Positions 1 to 8,176 are shown, counted from the first letter of the stretch. The stretch: DNA of 64,000 nucleotides from an uncultured Paracoccaceae bacterium (GCA_947503765.1 CANNFA010000009.1:1-64000), one strand, 5' to 3'. Program-made: numbers and translations. The notes: a model not told the origin generated them from the letters alone.

Positions 1-1
1 A

Positions 2-346
2 CCGCATCGACGAACTCGCACCCTGGCACTGGCACCAACGCTAAAAGTCAACGCCCGGTCACACCGGACGCATACGATCGATCTGATGCGGCATCGTGTT
101 CGGCGCGCCGGCAAGACCATCACGTTGCAACCACGGGAGTATCGCCTGCTTGTATATCTGATGCAGAATGCCGGACGGGTGCTGACGCGCACGATGCTGC
201 TCGAGGCCGTCTGGGACTTTCATTTTGATCCCAGGACCAACGTCGTGGAGACCCATATCAGCCGGCTGCGCAACAAGATCGACAAGCCGTTTGAAAGCGC
301 CCTGATTCACACGGTGCGCGGTGCGGGATATTCCTGCCATGCGTAG
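2..346 (+). CDS. Response regulator, C-terminal winged-helix part (cut by window edge)
   Basis: This is the end of an OmpR/PhoB-type response regulator, the DNA-binding partner of the sensor kinase that follows. The visible part is the winged helix: a TLQPREYRLLVYLM helix, the VLTRTMLLEAVW segment, the recognition helix around TNVVETHISRLRNKID and the wing HTVRGAGY. The receiver domain lies outside the window. The frame is open from base 2, but the codons before about base 60 match the family poorly, and a RIDEL-like linker appears one frame over at bases 3-17. A frameshift is therefore possible. The stop codon overlaps the kinase start by 8 bp, as in an operon. The partner kinase is destroyed, so the pair is probably not functional. 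Confidence 0.75.
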   Translation, partial: PHRRTRTLALAPTLKVNARSHRTHTIDLMRHRVRRAGKTITLQPREYRLLVYLMQNAGRVLTRTMLLEAVWDFHFDPRTNVVETHISRLRNKIDKPFESALIHTVRGAGYSCHA

Positions 347-1089
347 GATTCTGTCGCGGCGTGGCGGCGTGGCGCGCACTTCGGTTCGCCTGTCGTTGCA
401 ATTCGCGTTCCTCTACTCGTTTCTCACGGCATTCATTTTCATGGGAGCCTATTGGCTGACGGACTTTGAGGTGCGGGACTGGATGTATGACCGCATGAAC
501 TCGGATGCAGGGCGGCTATCGAAGATCTATGAGACCAACGGGCCGGCCGCCCTGATTGGCCACATCGAGGCGCTGGCGGAGATCAATTTCGAAAGTTCGA
601 GAATTTTTCGACTGACCGATCCGCAAGGCCGGATCGTCGCGGGGAATGTTCTTTCCGTGCGCTCGGGAAATATCGGCGGGTTTGTCGAAATGGCCGATCT
701 GACCTTGGTGGAACCGCAAGACGAGGAAGTCACCGGTTATTGGTCCGTCCAGCATCGGATCGGCCCCTATGTGCTTCTGCAAGGGACAGGCGATCACGTC
801 GTCGCGGAGGTATTGGAGGTCTTGAGTGCGGTGCTGATCGGCGGGTTCTGCGCCGTTGTCGGGTTGGGGCTGCTGGTCGGAATCCGGATCGGGCGGATAA
901 CCGAATCCCGAATGGACCAGATTTCCAGTACCCTGAAGATTGCGGCGGATGGCGACATGACGGCGCGCGTCCCCGACATGGGCGGGGTGGATGACGGTTT
1001 TGCGCGGATTTCATCCAACATCAATGCAACATTGAAGAAGCTGCAGGCCTTGCTCGAGAGCCAGCGGCAGATATCGACCGATATCGCGA
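339..1089 (+). pseudogene. Sensor histidine kinase, N-terminal half, truncated by IS256-type element
   Basis: Starting at the ATG inside the end of the response-regulator gene, about 250 residues of a membrane sensor kinase can be read. They contain a first membrane segment near residues 15-38, a periplasmic sensor region, a second membrane segment near residues 162-186 (VLSAVLIGGFCAVVGLGLLVG), then a HAMP-like linker. The sequence stops at QRQISTDIA. In this family the next residues are the H-box with the phospho-accepting histidine, so the whole catalytic part (dimerisation and ATPase domains) is missing. The frame runs a further 245 bases into the insertion sequence and ends at 1334 without encoding kinase sequence. 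The remainder of the kinase is not on the far side of the insertion. Confidence 0.85.
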
Positions 1090-1116
1090 GACTGTGCGGA
1101 ATTTTGTGCCCTGGCG
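1090..1116 (+). repeat. Terminal inverted repeat of the IS (transposase 3' side)
   Basis: This end reads GACTGTGCG then GAATTTTGTGC then CCTGGCG. It matches the complement of 2434-2460 at 23 of 27 positions. The outer 9 bases are the least conserved part. It lies directly after the kinase codons for ISTDIA. Confidence 0.8.
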
Positions 1117-1123
1117 CCTTTTG

Positions 1124-2404
1124 TTACGCCATGGGGAAGCGGTCTTCGAACATGATGGCGAGCTGGCTTTTGACAGCGTGCCATTCGCGCACCGAACGCT
1201 TCCACTCCGTTGAGGTAGCATTGAGCGCGAGAAAGACCAATTTCGCCGCCGCCTCGTCGCTGGGGAAATGGCCGCGGGTTCGAACTGCGCGCCGGATTTT
1301 CGAGTTCAGCGCCTCTATGGCATTGGTCGTGTAGATCAGTCGACGCACCGCAGGCGGATAGTCGAGGAACGGGATCACCTCGTTCCAGGCCCGCCGCCAG
1401 CTCGGAGCAATCGCCGGGTAGCGGGCGGCCAGATCGCTGTCCTCGAACTCGGCCAGCGCGGCCTCTGCCGCCTCGGCGTCCACGGCCGTGTAGACCGCCT
1501 TCAGGGCTGTCGCCACGGCCTTGCGGTCCTTGTAGCTGGCGAAGCTCATGGAATGACGCAGCAGGTGGACGATGCAGGTCTGGACCTGGGTTTGCGGGAA
1601 GGCCGCCTCGATGGCCTGGGGGAAGCCCTTGAGGCCGTCCACCACGGCGATCAGGATGTCCTGGACACCGCGATTGCGCAGGTCGTTCAGCACCTTGGCC
1701 CAGAACTTGGCGCCCTCGTTGGCCTGAAACCACAGGCCCAGAACGTCGCGGGTGCCATCCGGCAGGATCGCCAGGGCCACGAAGACCGCCTTGTTCGACA
1801 CGGCACCATCGCTGCGGATATTGACCCGGATCGCGTCCATGAACACCACCGGGTAGCAGGGCTCGAGCGGGCGGTTCTGCCAGGCGGTGACGTTCTGCGC
1901 CTTCAAACAGTCCCCCGGACTGTTTGATCCGCTGGCGCGGACCAGCTTGAACTCCATGACGGCCTCGGTGATCGCCGAGATCAGGCTGGGAGATGCTTCG
2001 AAGCCGTAGACCTCCTCGATATGCCCCTGGATTTCCCGGGTCGTCATGCCGCGCGCATACATGCTGATGATCTTGCGGTCGAACTCCGGAAACCGCCGCT
2101 GATACTTGGCGATCAGCAGCGGATCGAAGGTGCCGTTGCGGTCGCGCGGGATGTCCAGGACGACCTTGCCGCTATCCGTGGTCACCGTCTTCTGGCTGCT
2201 GCCGTTGCGGCGATTGGGCGCCCGGTTCTCGCCCCCAGGCGCTTCTTCTGCGCGCTCCTCGCCGAGGTGCTCCTCCATCTCGGTCGTCAAGGCGCGTTCC
2301 GCCAGCGCTTTCGTCAGCTCGGAAAGAATGCCTTCCTTGCCGAAAAGGTCGCCAGCCGACCGGCCTTCCATCAAACGGTCCAACAGGTCCTTGTCGATGC
2401 TCAT
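1124..2404 (-). CDS. IS256-family transposase
   Basis: A 426-residue mutator-type transposase (IS256 family) that cuts and joins the element's ends. The start is the ATG of MSIDKDLLDRLMEG. A longer reading to 2446 would run into the terminal repeat. The DDE catalytic residues are recognisable: the Asp in VVFMDAIRV, the Asp in IAVVDGLKGFP and the Glu in TTNAIEALNSKIRR. The frame is intact. One oddity stands out: between VMEF and VTAWQNRPL there are about 20 residues (KLVRASGSNS through LKAQN) that I do not expect in this family. They are encoded by a segment carrying a perfect 11-bp palindrome (1903-1927). Whether the enzyme is still active cannot be told from sequence. Confidence 0.9.
   Translation of the reverse strand: MSIDKDLLDRLMEGRSAGDLFGKEGILSELTKALAERALTTEMEEHLGEERAEEAPGGENRAPNRRNGSSQKTVTTDSGKVVLDIPRDRNGTFDPLLIAKYQRRFPEFDRKIISMYARGMTTREIQGHIEEVYGFEASPSLISAITEAVMEFKLVRASGSNSPGDCLKAQNVTAWQNRPLEPCYPVVFMDAIRVNIRSDGAVSNKAVFVALAILPDGTRDVLGLWFQANEGAKFWAKVLNDLRNRGVQDILIAVVDGLKGFPQAIEAAFPQTQVQTCIVHLLRHSMSFASYKDRKAVATALKAVYTAVDAEAAEAALAEFEDSDLAARYPAIAPSWRRAWNEVIPFLDYPPAVRRLIYTTNAIEALNSKIRRAVRTRGHFPSDEAAAKLVFLALNATSTEWKRSVREWHAVKSQLAIMFEDRFPMA
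1903..1927. repeat. Perfect 11-bp palindrome inside the transposase gene
   Basis: The arms are TCAAACAGTCC and GGACTGTTTGA, separated by three C. The palindrome lies in the extra in-frame stretch of the transposase, just upstream of the first catalytic Asp. It looks like a small palindromic repeat that landed in the transposase without breaking the frame. Confidence 0.65.
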
Positions 2405-2433
2405 ACGTGGGTCTCCTTTCAGAGCAGTTACCA

Positions 2434-2460
2434 CGCCAGAGCACAAAATTCAGGATAGTC
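2434..2460 (-). repeat. Terminal inverted repeat of the IS (transposase 5' side)
   Basis: Read on the minus strand this end begins GACTATCCT, then GAATTTTGTGC, then TCTGGCG. It pairs with 1090-1116. It directly abuts codons of the truncated integrase. Confidence 0.8.
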
Positions 2461-3746
2461 CCCGACACGCGTTTGGGCAGACCGCAGGCTGTCTTCTGGG
2501 CCTTGTGCCATTTCTGCATGCGGCCTTTCAGCTGCGCATGCGAGGGAACGACGCGATCATTATTATCAACATCGCGCCCGACGAGCCTGCGCCCGAGCGC
2601 TGCCCGGAAAATGCGATTGAGCATGTCGCGTTGCACGAACAGGTATCCATCCGTCAGCCGCGGGATCAGGTCCTGCACGAGCCTGCGGCGCTTGTCCGGC
2701 ACCGACAGGGCATCGCTGCTCATGATCTCCTCGAGAAGGGCGGCGTCCTTCGTATCCGCATCGCGGATTTCCTGGAGCGGGCAAAGCTCGCGGCCTGCCT
2801 GCCCGTGGCGGTTCCGCCCGTGGCTCTTGCCCCACCCTTTGGGAAGCATCCAGACCATATGCAGGAAGTCGAAGGATTGCTCGAGCGCGATCGACGACAC
2901 CGGCACGTCGCCAAGAAATGCCAAGGCGAGCTTCCCGACGACGCGGATCTTGTTCTCCACGTCCCTCGGCGCCTCTTCGCAGGCTTTCTCGATCGCCTCC
3001 GACAGCAGCATCGGCGGCGTCAAGGCTTCACGGGTCGGCGCGATATCATGGTCGCGGAGCAGATCCCGCCCGGCATGGAGCGGGTCATCGAAGTCCCGCT
3101 CGACCCGGGTGCACAGATCGTTCAGCCTGCGCATCAGCGAGAGCACCTGTCGGCCGACTGCGGGTGTTTCGACTGCGGCGGGATCCATGCCATGCTGCCG
3201 CGCGATCTCTCCGGCGAAGGCGGTGGCAACCGACCAGTCGCGTGCGCGCTGAGCGTCGCGGATACGGCGCGTTTCTGCATCGATCCGATCGAGAAAGACA
3301 TCGGACGTATCGACCGGGGCCTCGCTTTCCTGCCGGGCGATCATCCCGGCCACCGCCCGGCGCACGATCTCCTGCAGCATTGCCCGAACACGGTCTGCGC
3401 TCACCGGAGTATCCTGAAGTTCGTCGAGCACTTTTCTCTCTCCTGCCTCGATGGCGGTCAGCAGGCCCGCTGACCGCTTTACCGCTTCGGAGAGAACGTG
3501 GGTGCGCAGCGAGACAGAGAGAAATTCCGGCGCGCCGAGATGCCGGAATTTTACCGGCCAGCGGCGGCGAAAGTGGAAGACACCATTTCTGCGGACCAGG
3601 TGCAGACCCCACTTTCTGCCTGTGACACGTGGCCGGCTCTCAGGCCGATGTGAAGCAGTTTGTGAAGCACCGCGATGTGCAGACGGGAGGACAGTGCCAT
3701 GAGGGGCAGCTATCCCACTGGAAAGTATGTTGTTTTTCGGAGTCAT
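2461..3746 (-). pseudogene. Tyrosine-recombinase-type integrase, catalytic end deleted
   Basis: About 428 residues of an island or phage integrase. The N-terminal part WGLHLVRRNGVFHFRRRWP followed by LSVSLRTHVLSEAVKRSAGLL is the DUF6538-like arm-binding region common in alphaproteobacterial tyrosine integrases. A helical middle region follows. The reading frame then runs into the insertion sequence after GLPKRV, so the catalytic domain with its Arg-His-Arg-Tyr residues is missing. The only in-frame ATG (3744-3746) abuts the 3' end of the tRNA-Gln gene. The true start may be there, or transcription may come through the tRNA. Position and direction fit an integrase that targeted the tRNA 3' end. 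No second copy of the tRNA end is visible in the window. Confidence 0.8.
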
Positions 3747-3821
3747 TGGCTGGGGTGGTAGGATTCGAACCTACGGTACACGGTACCAAAAACCGCTGCC
3801 TTACCACTTGGCTACACCCCA
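3747..3821 (-). tRNA. tRNA-Gln (anticodon TTG)
   Basis: A 75-base tRNA with CCA encoded. The acceptor stem TGGGGTG/CACCCCA pairs fully. The D-arm contains AGCCAAGTGGTAAGGCA, and the T-loop carries GGTTCGAATCC. The anticodon loop TTTTGGT is held by GCGGT/ACCGT and gives anticodon TTG. It is a typical attachment site for islands, and a broken integrase begins at its 3' end. Confidence 0.96.
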
Positions 3822-4013
3822 GCAGCGAAGCGGTTCTTACGAATTCGGGCGCGTCTGTGCAAGCCCCGAAACCGGAAAATCATGCGTATGGGGGCGGGTT
3901 CCGGACGGGGCCGCTGCGGGGGCCGGGCGGGGGCGTAGGGCACGGCGCGTGGGGCGCTTTGGCGGGGGCGGCGGATGGCCCCGCGGCGCGGCCCGGGGGC
4001 GTGCAGCGCGCGC
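3822..4013. other. Gene-free, extremely G-rich spacer
   Basis: This is the 5' side of tRNA-Gln and should hold its promoter, but no clear -35/-10 pair is visible. From about 3890 to 4000 the plus strand is dominated by G-rich runs (GGGGGCCGGGCGGGGGCG). No coding region is supported. Confidence 0.4.
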
Positions 4014-4123
4014 TAGATGTCGCGCTCAATTGAATTCCGCCGCCGGGGCGAACGCGCCCTTCTTCGAAAACGCTGCCTCGCCCCGGCGGCGGACTGCTTG
4101 CATCCGAATGACCGCGACACGCT
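4014..4123. repeat. Family A palindromic repeat, copy 1, split by an inserted stem-loop
   Basis: The outer arms are ATGTCGCGCTCAATTGAATT (4017-4036) and GACCGCGACACGCT (4110-4123). They match the other copies at 12805-12854 and 57136-57181. The right arm ends one base before the mscS stop codon (4124-4126). In the other copies the arms lie about 25-30 bases apart. Here a 56-base stem-loop (4037-4092) sits between them. Confidence 0.7.
4037..4092. repeat. 14-bp perfect stem-loop nested in the family A repeat
   Basis: The arms CCGCCGCCGGGGCG (4037-4050) and CGCCCCGGCGGCGG (4079-4092) are exact complements, with a 28-base loop containing TTCTTCGAAAA. It interrupts the outer palindrome after its GAATT block and looks like a separate unit. 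It lies downstream of mscS and could act as an mRNA 3'-end structure. Confidence 0.65.
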
Positions 4124-5473
4124 TTATTCCTCGCTTGCCGCGCGGTTGAGCAGGTCCTTGTCGGCGGTCACCGCGCGCTCGGCGTCGACGATGCGTTCCA
4201 GTTCCTGCTCGGTGTCGGCGGCGACGTTTTCCCCGGGCAGGTCCGGCGCTTGCGGCGGTGCCGGCGGCGGGGCAGGGCGGGTGCCGGGCTGCGGCGCCTT
4301 CGGCGCGGGCACGGCGGCGTCCGCGCTGTCCAGCACCACGCGATAGGTGGTGTCGGCGATGGCAATGCCGGCCGCTTCCAGCGCCTCCTTGATCTGGCGC
4401 AGCGCCGCGCCCTTGGCCAGCAGCAAGGATGTCGCCGTCTGGTCGATCCAGCCGGTCACCGTCAGGACCGTGCCGCTCTCGTTCAGCGCGTCGACCCAGA
4501 CCGAGGCGGCCGGGCTGTCCAGCACGAAGGGCAGCGCCTGCACCGTTTCCTCGGCCAGCGCGCGCGCCGCGGCCATGTCGGCGGCCGGATCGATCCCGAG
4601 GTTGAACAGGAACCGCCGTTCGCGGTTGCGCGAGTAGTTCACGATCCGCGACTTGAAGACGGTCGAATTCGGGATCCGGATGTGGTTGCCGTCGAAGCTG
4701 AGCAGGATCGTCGCGCGGCTGGTCAGACGGATCACCTTGCCCTCGTCGCCGCCGATCTCGATCGCGTCGTTGGGGCGGAACGGCTGGCGGATCGACAGCA
4801 GGATGGAGGCGATGAAATTCTCCACCGTGTCGCGCACGGCAAAGCCGATGGCCAGGCCGATGATCCCCGCCGCGCCCAGGATCGTGCCCAGCAGCGCCGT
4901 CGCGTTCAGGATGTCGAGCGCCACGACCAGCGCCGCGACCATGAAGGTCAGCCGCACGATCTGCCGGTAGATGTCGGCGATGAACTCGTTCGGGGCCAGC
5001 CTGTCCCACGGCCAGCGCCCGCGTGCCAGCACGATGCCGAGGAACACGATGATCAGCGCGGCCGCCGCCGCCACCAGGATCAGCGGCAGGAAGGCGACAA
5101 GCTGTTCCATGCGTTTCTGGAACCGGGCGACGGCGGGGTTCAGCCGTTCGACGAGATCGGTGCTTTCGGCCACTTCGTTGCGGATGGCGACGACGCCCTC
5201 GACCCGGCTGACCAAACCGTCCAACCGGGTGATCGCCTCGCCCTCCAGCGTGGTGCCGCGCAGCGTCACGATGCCGGATTTGACCTGCACGGTGATGTCA
5301 TCATAGCCGTCGAGTTGGCCGATGATGTCGCGGATCCGCACCGCGATGGCCGCGTCGCGTTCTGCGCTGTCGGCGGTGTCGATGGTGCCCGAAGGCTGGG
5401 TGTCCTGCGCGGCGGCGGCGAGCGGAAGCAAAAGCGTCAGGACGAGGCAAAGGGCGAGGGAGAGAAATCGCAT
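4124..5473 (-). CDS. BON-domain MscS-family mechanosensitive channel
   Basis: A 449-residue inner-membrane channel of the small-conductance mechanosensitive family, expected to relieve osmotic down-shock. Residues 1-22 form a signal peptide (LCLVLTLLLPLAAAA), which sets the ATG at 5473. A BON domain follows at about 38-105, facing the periplasm (DITVQVKSGIVTLRGTTLEGEA). Three membrane segments lie between about 125 and 250. The pore helix is Gly/Ala-rich (AAGIIGLAIGFAVRDTVENFIASI), followed by the beta domain (QPFRPNDAIEIGGDEGKV) and the alpha/beta cytoplasmic part. The C-terminus has a Pro/Ala-rich stretch (PRPAPPP-like) and an acidic tail. Its stop codon lies against a palindromic repeat. 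It appears to be a single-gene unit. Confidence 0.9.
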   Translation of the reverse strand: MRFLSLALCLVLTLLLPLAAAAQDTQPSGTIDTADSAERDAAIAVRIRDIIGQLDGYDDITVQVKSGIVTLRGTTLEGEAITRLDGLVSRVEGVVAIRNEVAESTDLVERLNPAVARFQKRMEQLVAFLPLILVAAAAALIIVFLGIVLARGRWPWDRLAPNEFIADIYRQIVRLTFMVAALVVALDILNATALLGTILGAAGIIGLAIGFAVRDTVENFIASILLSIRQPFRPNDAIEIGGDEGKVIRLTSRATILLSFDGNHIRIPNSTVFKSRIVNYSRNRERRFLFNLGIDPAADMAAARALAEETVQALPFVLDSPAASVWVDALNESGTVLTVTGWIDQTATSLLLAKGAALRQIKEALEAAGIAIADTTYRVVLDSADAAVPAPKAPQPGTRPAPPPAPPQAPDLPGENVAADTEQELERIVDAERAVTADKDLLNRAASEE

Positions 5474-5594
5474 GGGTTCCGGATCTTCATGAAATGATCC
5501 GGGCCAGATTACCCGGCCGGGGGGGGCGCGCAACGGCTTTGTCGCGCGCGCCGCCGCGCCCCCGGCGCCCGCTGCCACCGCACTGCCCCGCCGA

Positions 5595-7310
5595 TCAGCT
5601 TGAAACCTGTTCGCGCAGGATCGCCGCGGTCAGCGAGAGCATCAGGTAGAGGCCGCCGAAGATCAGGAAGGCCAGCACCGTGTTCTCGAACGAGCGCGGA
5701 TAGGTCGCCTCGTCGGGGGAAATCGGGCTGACCGACATCGACAGGTAGCGGGTCTGGCGGTTCGCCTCGATCCGTGCGGTTTCCAGCTGTTGCAGCGCCT
5801 GGGTCACCATCAGCTCGCGGGTCTGCAATTCGCGTTCCGCCAGCCGCAATTCGCCGGTGATCCGCGCCAGCGACTGGCCGCTTTCGCTGGTCACCGTCAG
5901 TTGCGAGCGCAGCTCTGCAATCAACTCCTCCAGCCGGCGCACATCGCCGCGCGCGCCGTCGACGCGTGCCTGATTGGGACGCGGGTTGTCGAGAAGCTGC
6001 TCGAGCTGCAGCTTTTTCTCCGACAGCTGCGTTTCCAGCCCGGTGATCTGGGTCATCAGCGCGTTGGATTCGGTCATCGGATCCAGCACGCCCAGCTTTT
6101 CCTGCAATTCCAGCACGCGCTGCTGGGCCGCGAGCATCGCCGCCTCGGCGTTTTCATAGCTTTGCCGGGCGCCGTCCATCTGGTCCTCGCGCAGGCGCAG
6201 CGACAGGGCGTCGACCTGTTCCTCGGCATAGCGGATCAGGCGTTCGGAAAACAGCTGGCTCATGTCGGGATCGGGCGCGATCACGTCCATCTTGATCAGA
6301 CCCTCGGTCGGATCATAGCTGATTTTCACGTTCTTCTTGAAGACCTTGTAGGTGTCTTCCTTGCTGGCGCCGGGATCGAGCCGTTGCAGCGGGTCAATGT
6401 CGGGCGCGCTGAAATGGGCGCGGAAATCCAGGTCCTTGTCGAGCCGCAGCATCGCGTCGATGCTTTGCAGATAGCCCTGCACGGCGATACTGTCCTGGCT
6501 GGTCGCAAAGGCGGTGCCCGAGAACATGCCGGCCAGCCCGCTGGCCGCGGCCGCCGGGTTCTGCGCCTGCTGGATCACGAATTCGGAATGGGTGGCGTAC
6601 ATCGGCGTGGCGATGCGGTAGTAGTACCAGCCCGCGATGAAGGTCGGCAGCATCACGAAAAAGGCCAGCCGCGCCGCCAGCTGCATCACCTTGCGGCGCC
6701 GGCGGCGCACGATGTCGCGCTGCATCCGCACGATTTCGCCGGCGCGCCCGTCCTCGTCCAGCACATGGGTCGAGGGCAGTTGCGTCCGGTCCTGAACGCG
6801 GGGCAGGGCGACGTCGCGGCCCGTCTGGCCGGGCTGATCGGGCACTACCAGCTCCAGCATGTTGGACCGCTGGAATGGATCGATCCCCTGCTTGCGCAGC
6901 AGGCGCACGGCGTCGAAATCGCTGGTCGGGGCCAAGCCGTGCTTCTGCGCCACGCGCCGCGCCATGCGCAGCTGGCGGCCGGTCAGCCCCTCGCGCCGGA
7001 TCTCGGCGATCTCGGCCTCGACGCTGACCTCGCCGGCATTCATCACTTCGCCCTGGGCGACGACGCTTGCCCGCCGCTCGGCCCCGACGGCGCGGCCGGC
7101 GGTCGGAAAGGCGCCATCGCCAAAGCCGTCATCGTCGTCCGGGGCGAACATCATGTCCTGCGCCGCCGCGGCGCCCCCGCCCGATGCGGCCCGCGCGCCG
7201 CCCGCACCGGCGCCGGCCACGGCGCGCGGCTGTGCGGATGCGGCGGCTGCCGGCGGGGCACCGGCAGAGCGCCGGATGCGGAACTTCTTAGCCTTGGGTT
7301 TGGTAGTCAT
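5595..7310 (-). CDS. Capsule polysaccharide export inner-membrane protein (KpsE/CtrB-like)
   Basis: A 571-residue polysaccharide co-polymerase that spans the periplasm and links the ABC exporter to the outer-membrane channel. The first ~200 residues are cytoplasmic and low-complexity, with basic PKAKKFRIRR at the start and Ala/Gly-rich then acidic stretches. A first membrane segment lies near LAFFVMLPTFIAGWYYY, followed by the family's ATPMYATHSEFVIQQA. A long coiled coil is rich in Glu/Gln/Leu, and a second membrane segment lies near the end (FLIFGGLYLMLSLTAAI). The start is the ATG at 7310, which overlaps the upstream ATPase gene by 23 bp, so the two are translated together. The long cytoplasmic extension exceeds typical KpsE. 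No outer-membrane partner or glycosyltransferases are adjacent. Confidence 0.85.
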   Translation of the reverse strand: MTTKPKAKKFRIRRSAGAPPAAAASAQPRAVAGAGAGGARAASGGGAAAAQDMMFAPDDDDGFGDGAFPTAGRAVGAERRASVVAQGEVMNAGEVSVEAEIAEIRREGLTGRQLRMARRVAQKHGLAPTSDFDAVRLLRKQGIDPFQRSNMLELVVPDQPGQTGRDVALPRVQDRTQLPSTHVLDEDGRAGEIVRMQRDIVRRRRRKVMQLAARLAFFVMLPTFIAGWYYYRIATPMYATHSEFVIQQAQNPAAAASGLAGMFSGTAFATSQDSIAVQGYLQSIDAMLRLDKDLDFRAHFSAPDIDPLQRLDPGASKEDTYKVFKKNVKISYDPTEGLIKMDVIAPDPDMSQLFSERLIRYAEEQVDALSLRLREDQMDGARQSYENAEAAMLAAQQRVLELQEKLGVLDPMTESNALMTQITGLETQLSEKKLQLEQLLDNPRPNQARVDGARGDVRRLEELIAELRSQLTVTSESGQSLARITGELRLAERELQTRELMVTQALQQLETARIEANRQTRYLSMSVSPISPDEATYPRSFENTVLAFLIFGGLYLMLSLTAAILREQVSS

Positions 7311-7947
7311 ACAGCGCCTTCGCTTCGTCCAAGGTGTCGAACATGTGCAGCCTGCCGTCACGCAGCACGGCGGCCGAGCGGCAGAATTTTTCCAGCGTGG
7401 CGGGCTTGTGGCTGACCACGACGATGGTCGAGTCCCTCAGCCGCTCGCGCAGGATCGCGCCGGCCCGCTTGTTGAATGCCACGTCCGTGGTCGAGGGCAT
7501 ACCCTCGTCGATAAGATAGATGTCGAAATCCAGCGCCAGCAGAAGCGAGAAGTTCAGCCGCGCCTTCATGCCTTGGCTGTAGGTGCCGACGGGCATGTCG
7601 AAATATTCCTCGAGGTTGCAGATCCAGCGGCAGAACGCCTCGACATAATCGGGATCGAGCCGGTAGAGCCGCGCGATGTAGCGCACGTTTTCCCGCGCGG
7701 TATGCCGCGACACGACGCCGCCCATGAAACCCAGCGGGAACGATACCCGGCAATTGCGGCGGATCAGCCCCTCGTCGGGTTTTTCCAGCCCGGCCATCAT
7801 GTTGATGATCGTCGTCTTGCCCGTGCCGTTCGGCGCAAGGATGCCCAGCGAATTGCCCAGCTCGACCCGGAACGACGCCCGGTCGAGGATGACCTTTCGC
7901 TGTTTGCCGGTCCAGAAGGACTTGCTGACATTCTCGAATACGAGCAT
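7288..7947 (-). CDS. Capsule polysaccharide ABC transporter ATPase (KpsT/CtrD-like)
   Basis: A 219-residue ATPase that powers export of capsular polysaccharide across the inner membrane. The Walker A motif is APNGTGKTT (38-46), a common KpsT variant. The signature is YSQGMKAR (123-130) and Walker B is IYLIDE (143-148), followed by an H-loop in VVVSHKP. The family's typical ERNVRYI-like segment is seen as RENVRYIARLY. The gene precedes and overlaps the kpsE-like gene. The membrane permease KpsM, which normally sits next to KpsT, is absent here, so the transporter must be completed by a gene elsewhere. Confidence 0.9.
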   Translation of the reverse strand: MLVFENVSKSFWTGKQRKVILDRASFRVELGNSLGILAPNGTGKTTIINMMAGLEKPDEGLIRRNCRVSFPLGFMGGVVSRHTARENVRYIARLYRLDPDYVEAFCRWICNLEEYFDMPVGTYSQGMKARLNFSLLLALDFDIYLIDEGMPSTTDVAFNKRAGAILRERLRDSTIVVVSHKPATLEKFCRSAAVLRDGRLHMFDTLDEAKALYDYQTQG

Positions 7948-8176
7948 TCGCGCCCCGGCGTTGCCTGATCTGCCTCAACAGCCCTTATATGGGCTTTCTT
8001 AACGATAAACTATAATCGGCGAGTACGGCCCAATTATGTTGCGGCATCGGGCCGGGTTTCAACGGATTTTCGCGGCGTCACGCGGTTTTGCGGCATGAAT
8101 GGGGCATGGAATCGCACCGATTGCGCATGTTTTCGACGACAATCCGGCGTCCGGGCCGGAATCATCGCGAAAGCGG

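Larger units (their letters stand above)
1090..2460 (-). mobile_element. IS256-family insertion sequence
   Basis: A complete insertion sequence of about 1.37 kb with one transposase gene on the minus strand. Its ends are imperfect terminal inverted repeats of about 27 bp (23 positions identical), sharing the core GAATTTTGTGC followed by CTGGCG. Members of this family normally duplicate 8-9 bp of target. Here the left flank (ATATCGCGA) and the right flank (CCCGACACG) do not match. The left flank is a sensor kinase and the right flank an integrase, so the element probably marks a deletion or recombination junction rather than a simple insertion. Confidence 0.88.

Noticed and set aside
2106-3473. 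A 455-codon plus-strand frame crossing the IS end
   Set aside because: It runs antisense to the transposase start and the integrase. Its composition is shadow-like and it crosses an element boundary.
1-3821. Prophage
   Set aside because: Only an integrase fragment is present. There are no structural, lysis or replication genes, so island remnant is the better description.
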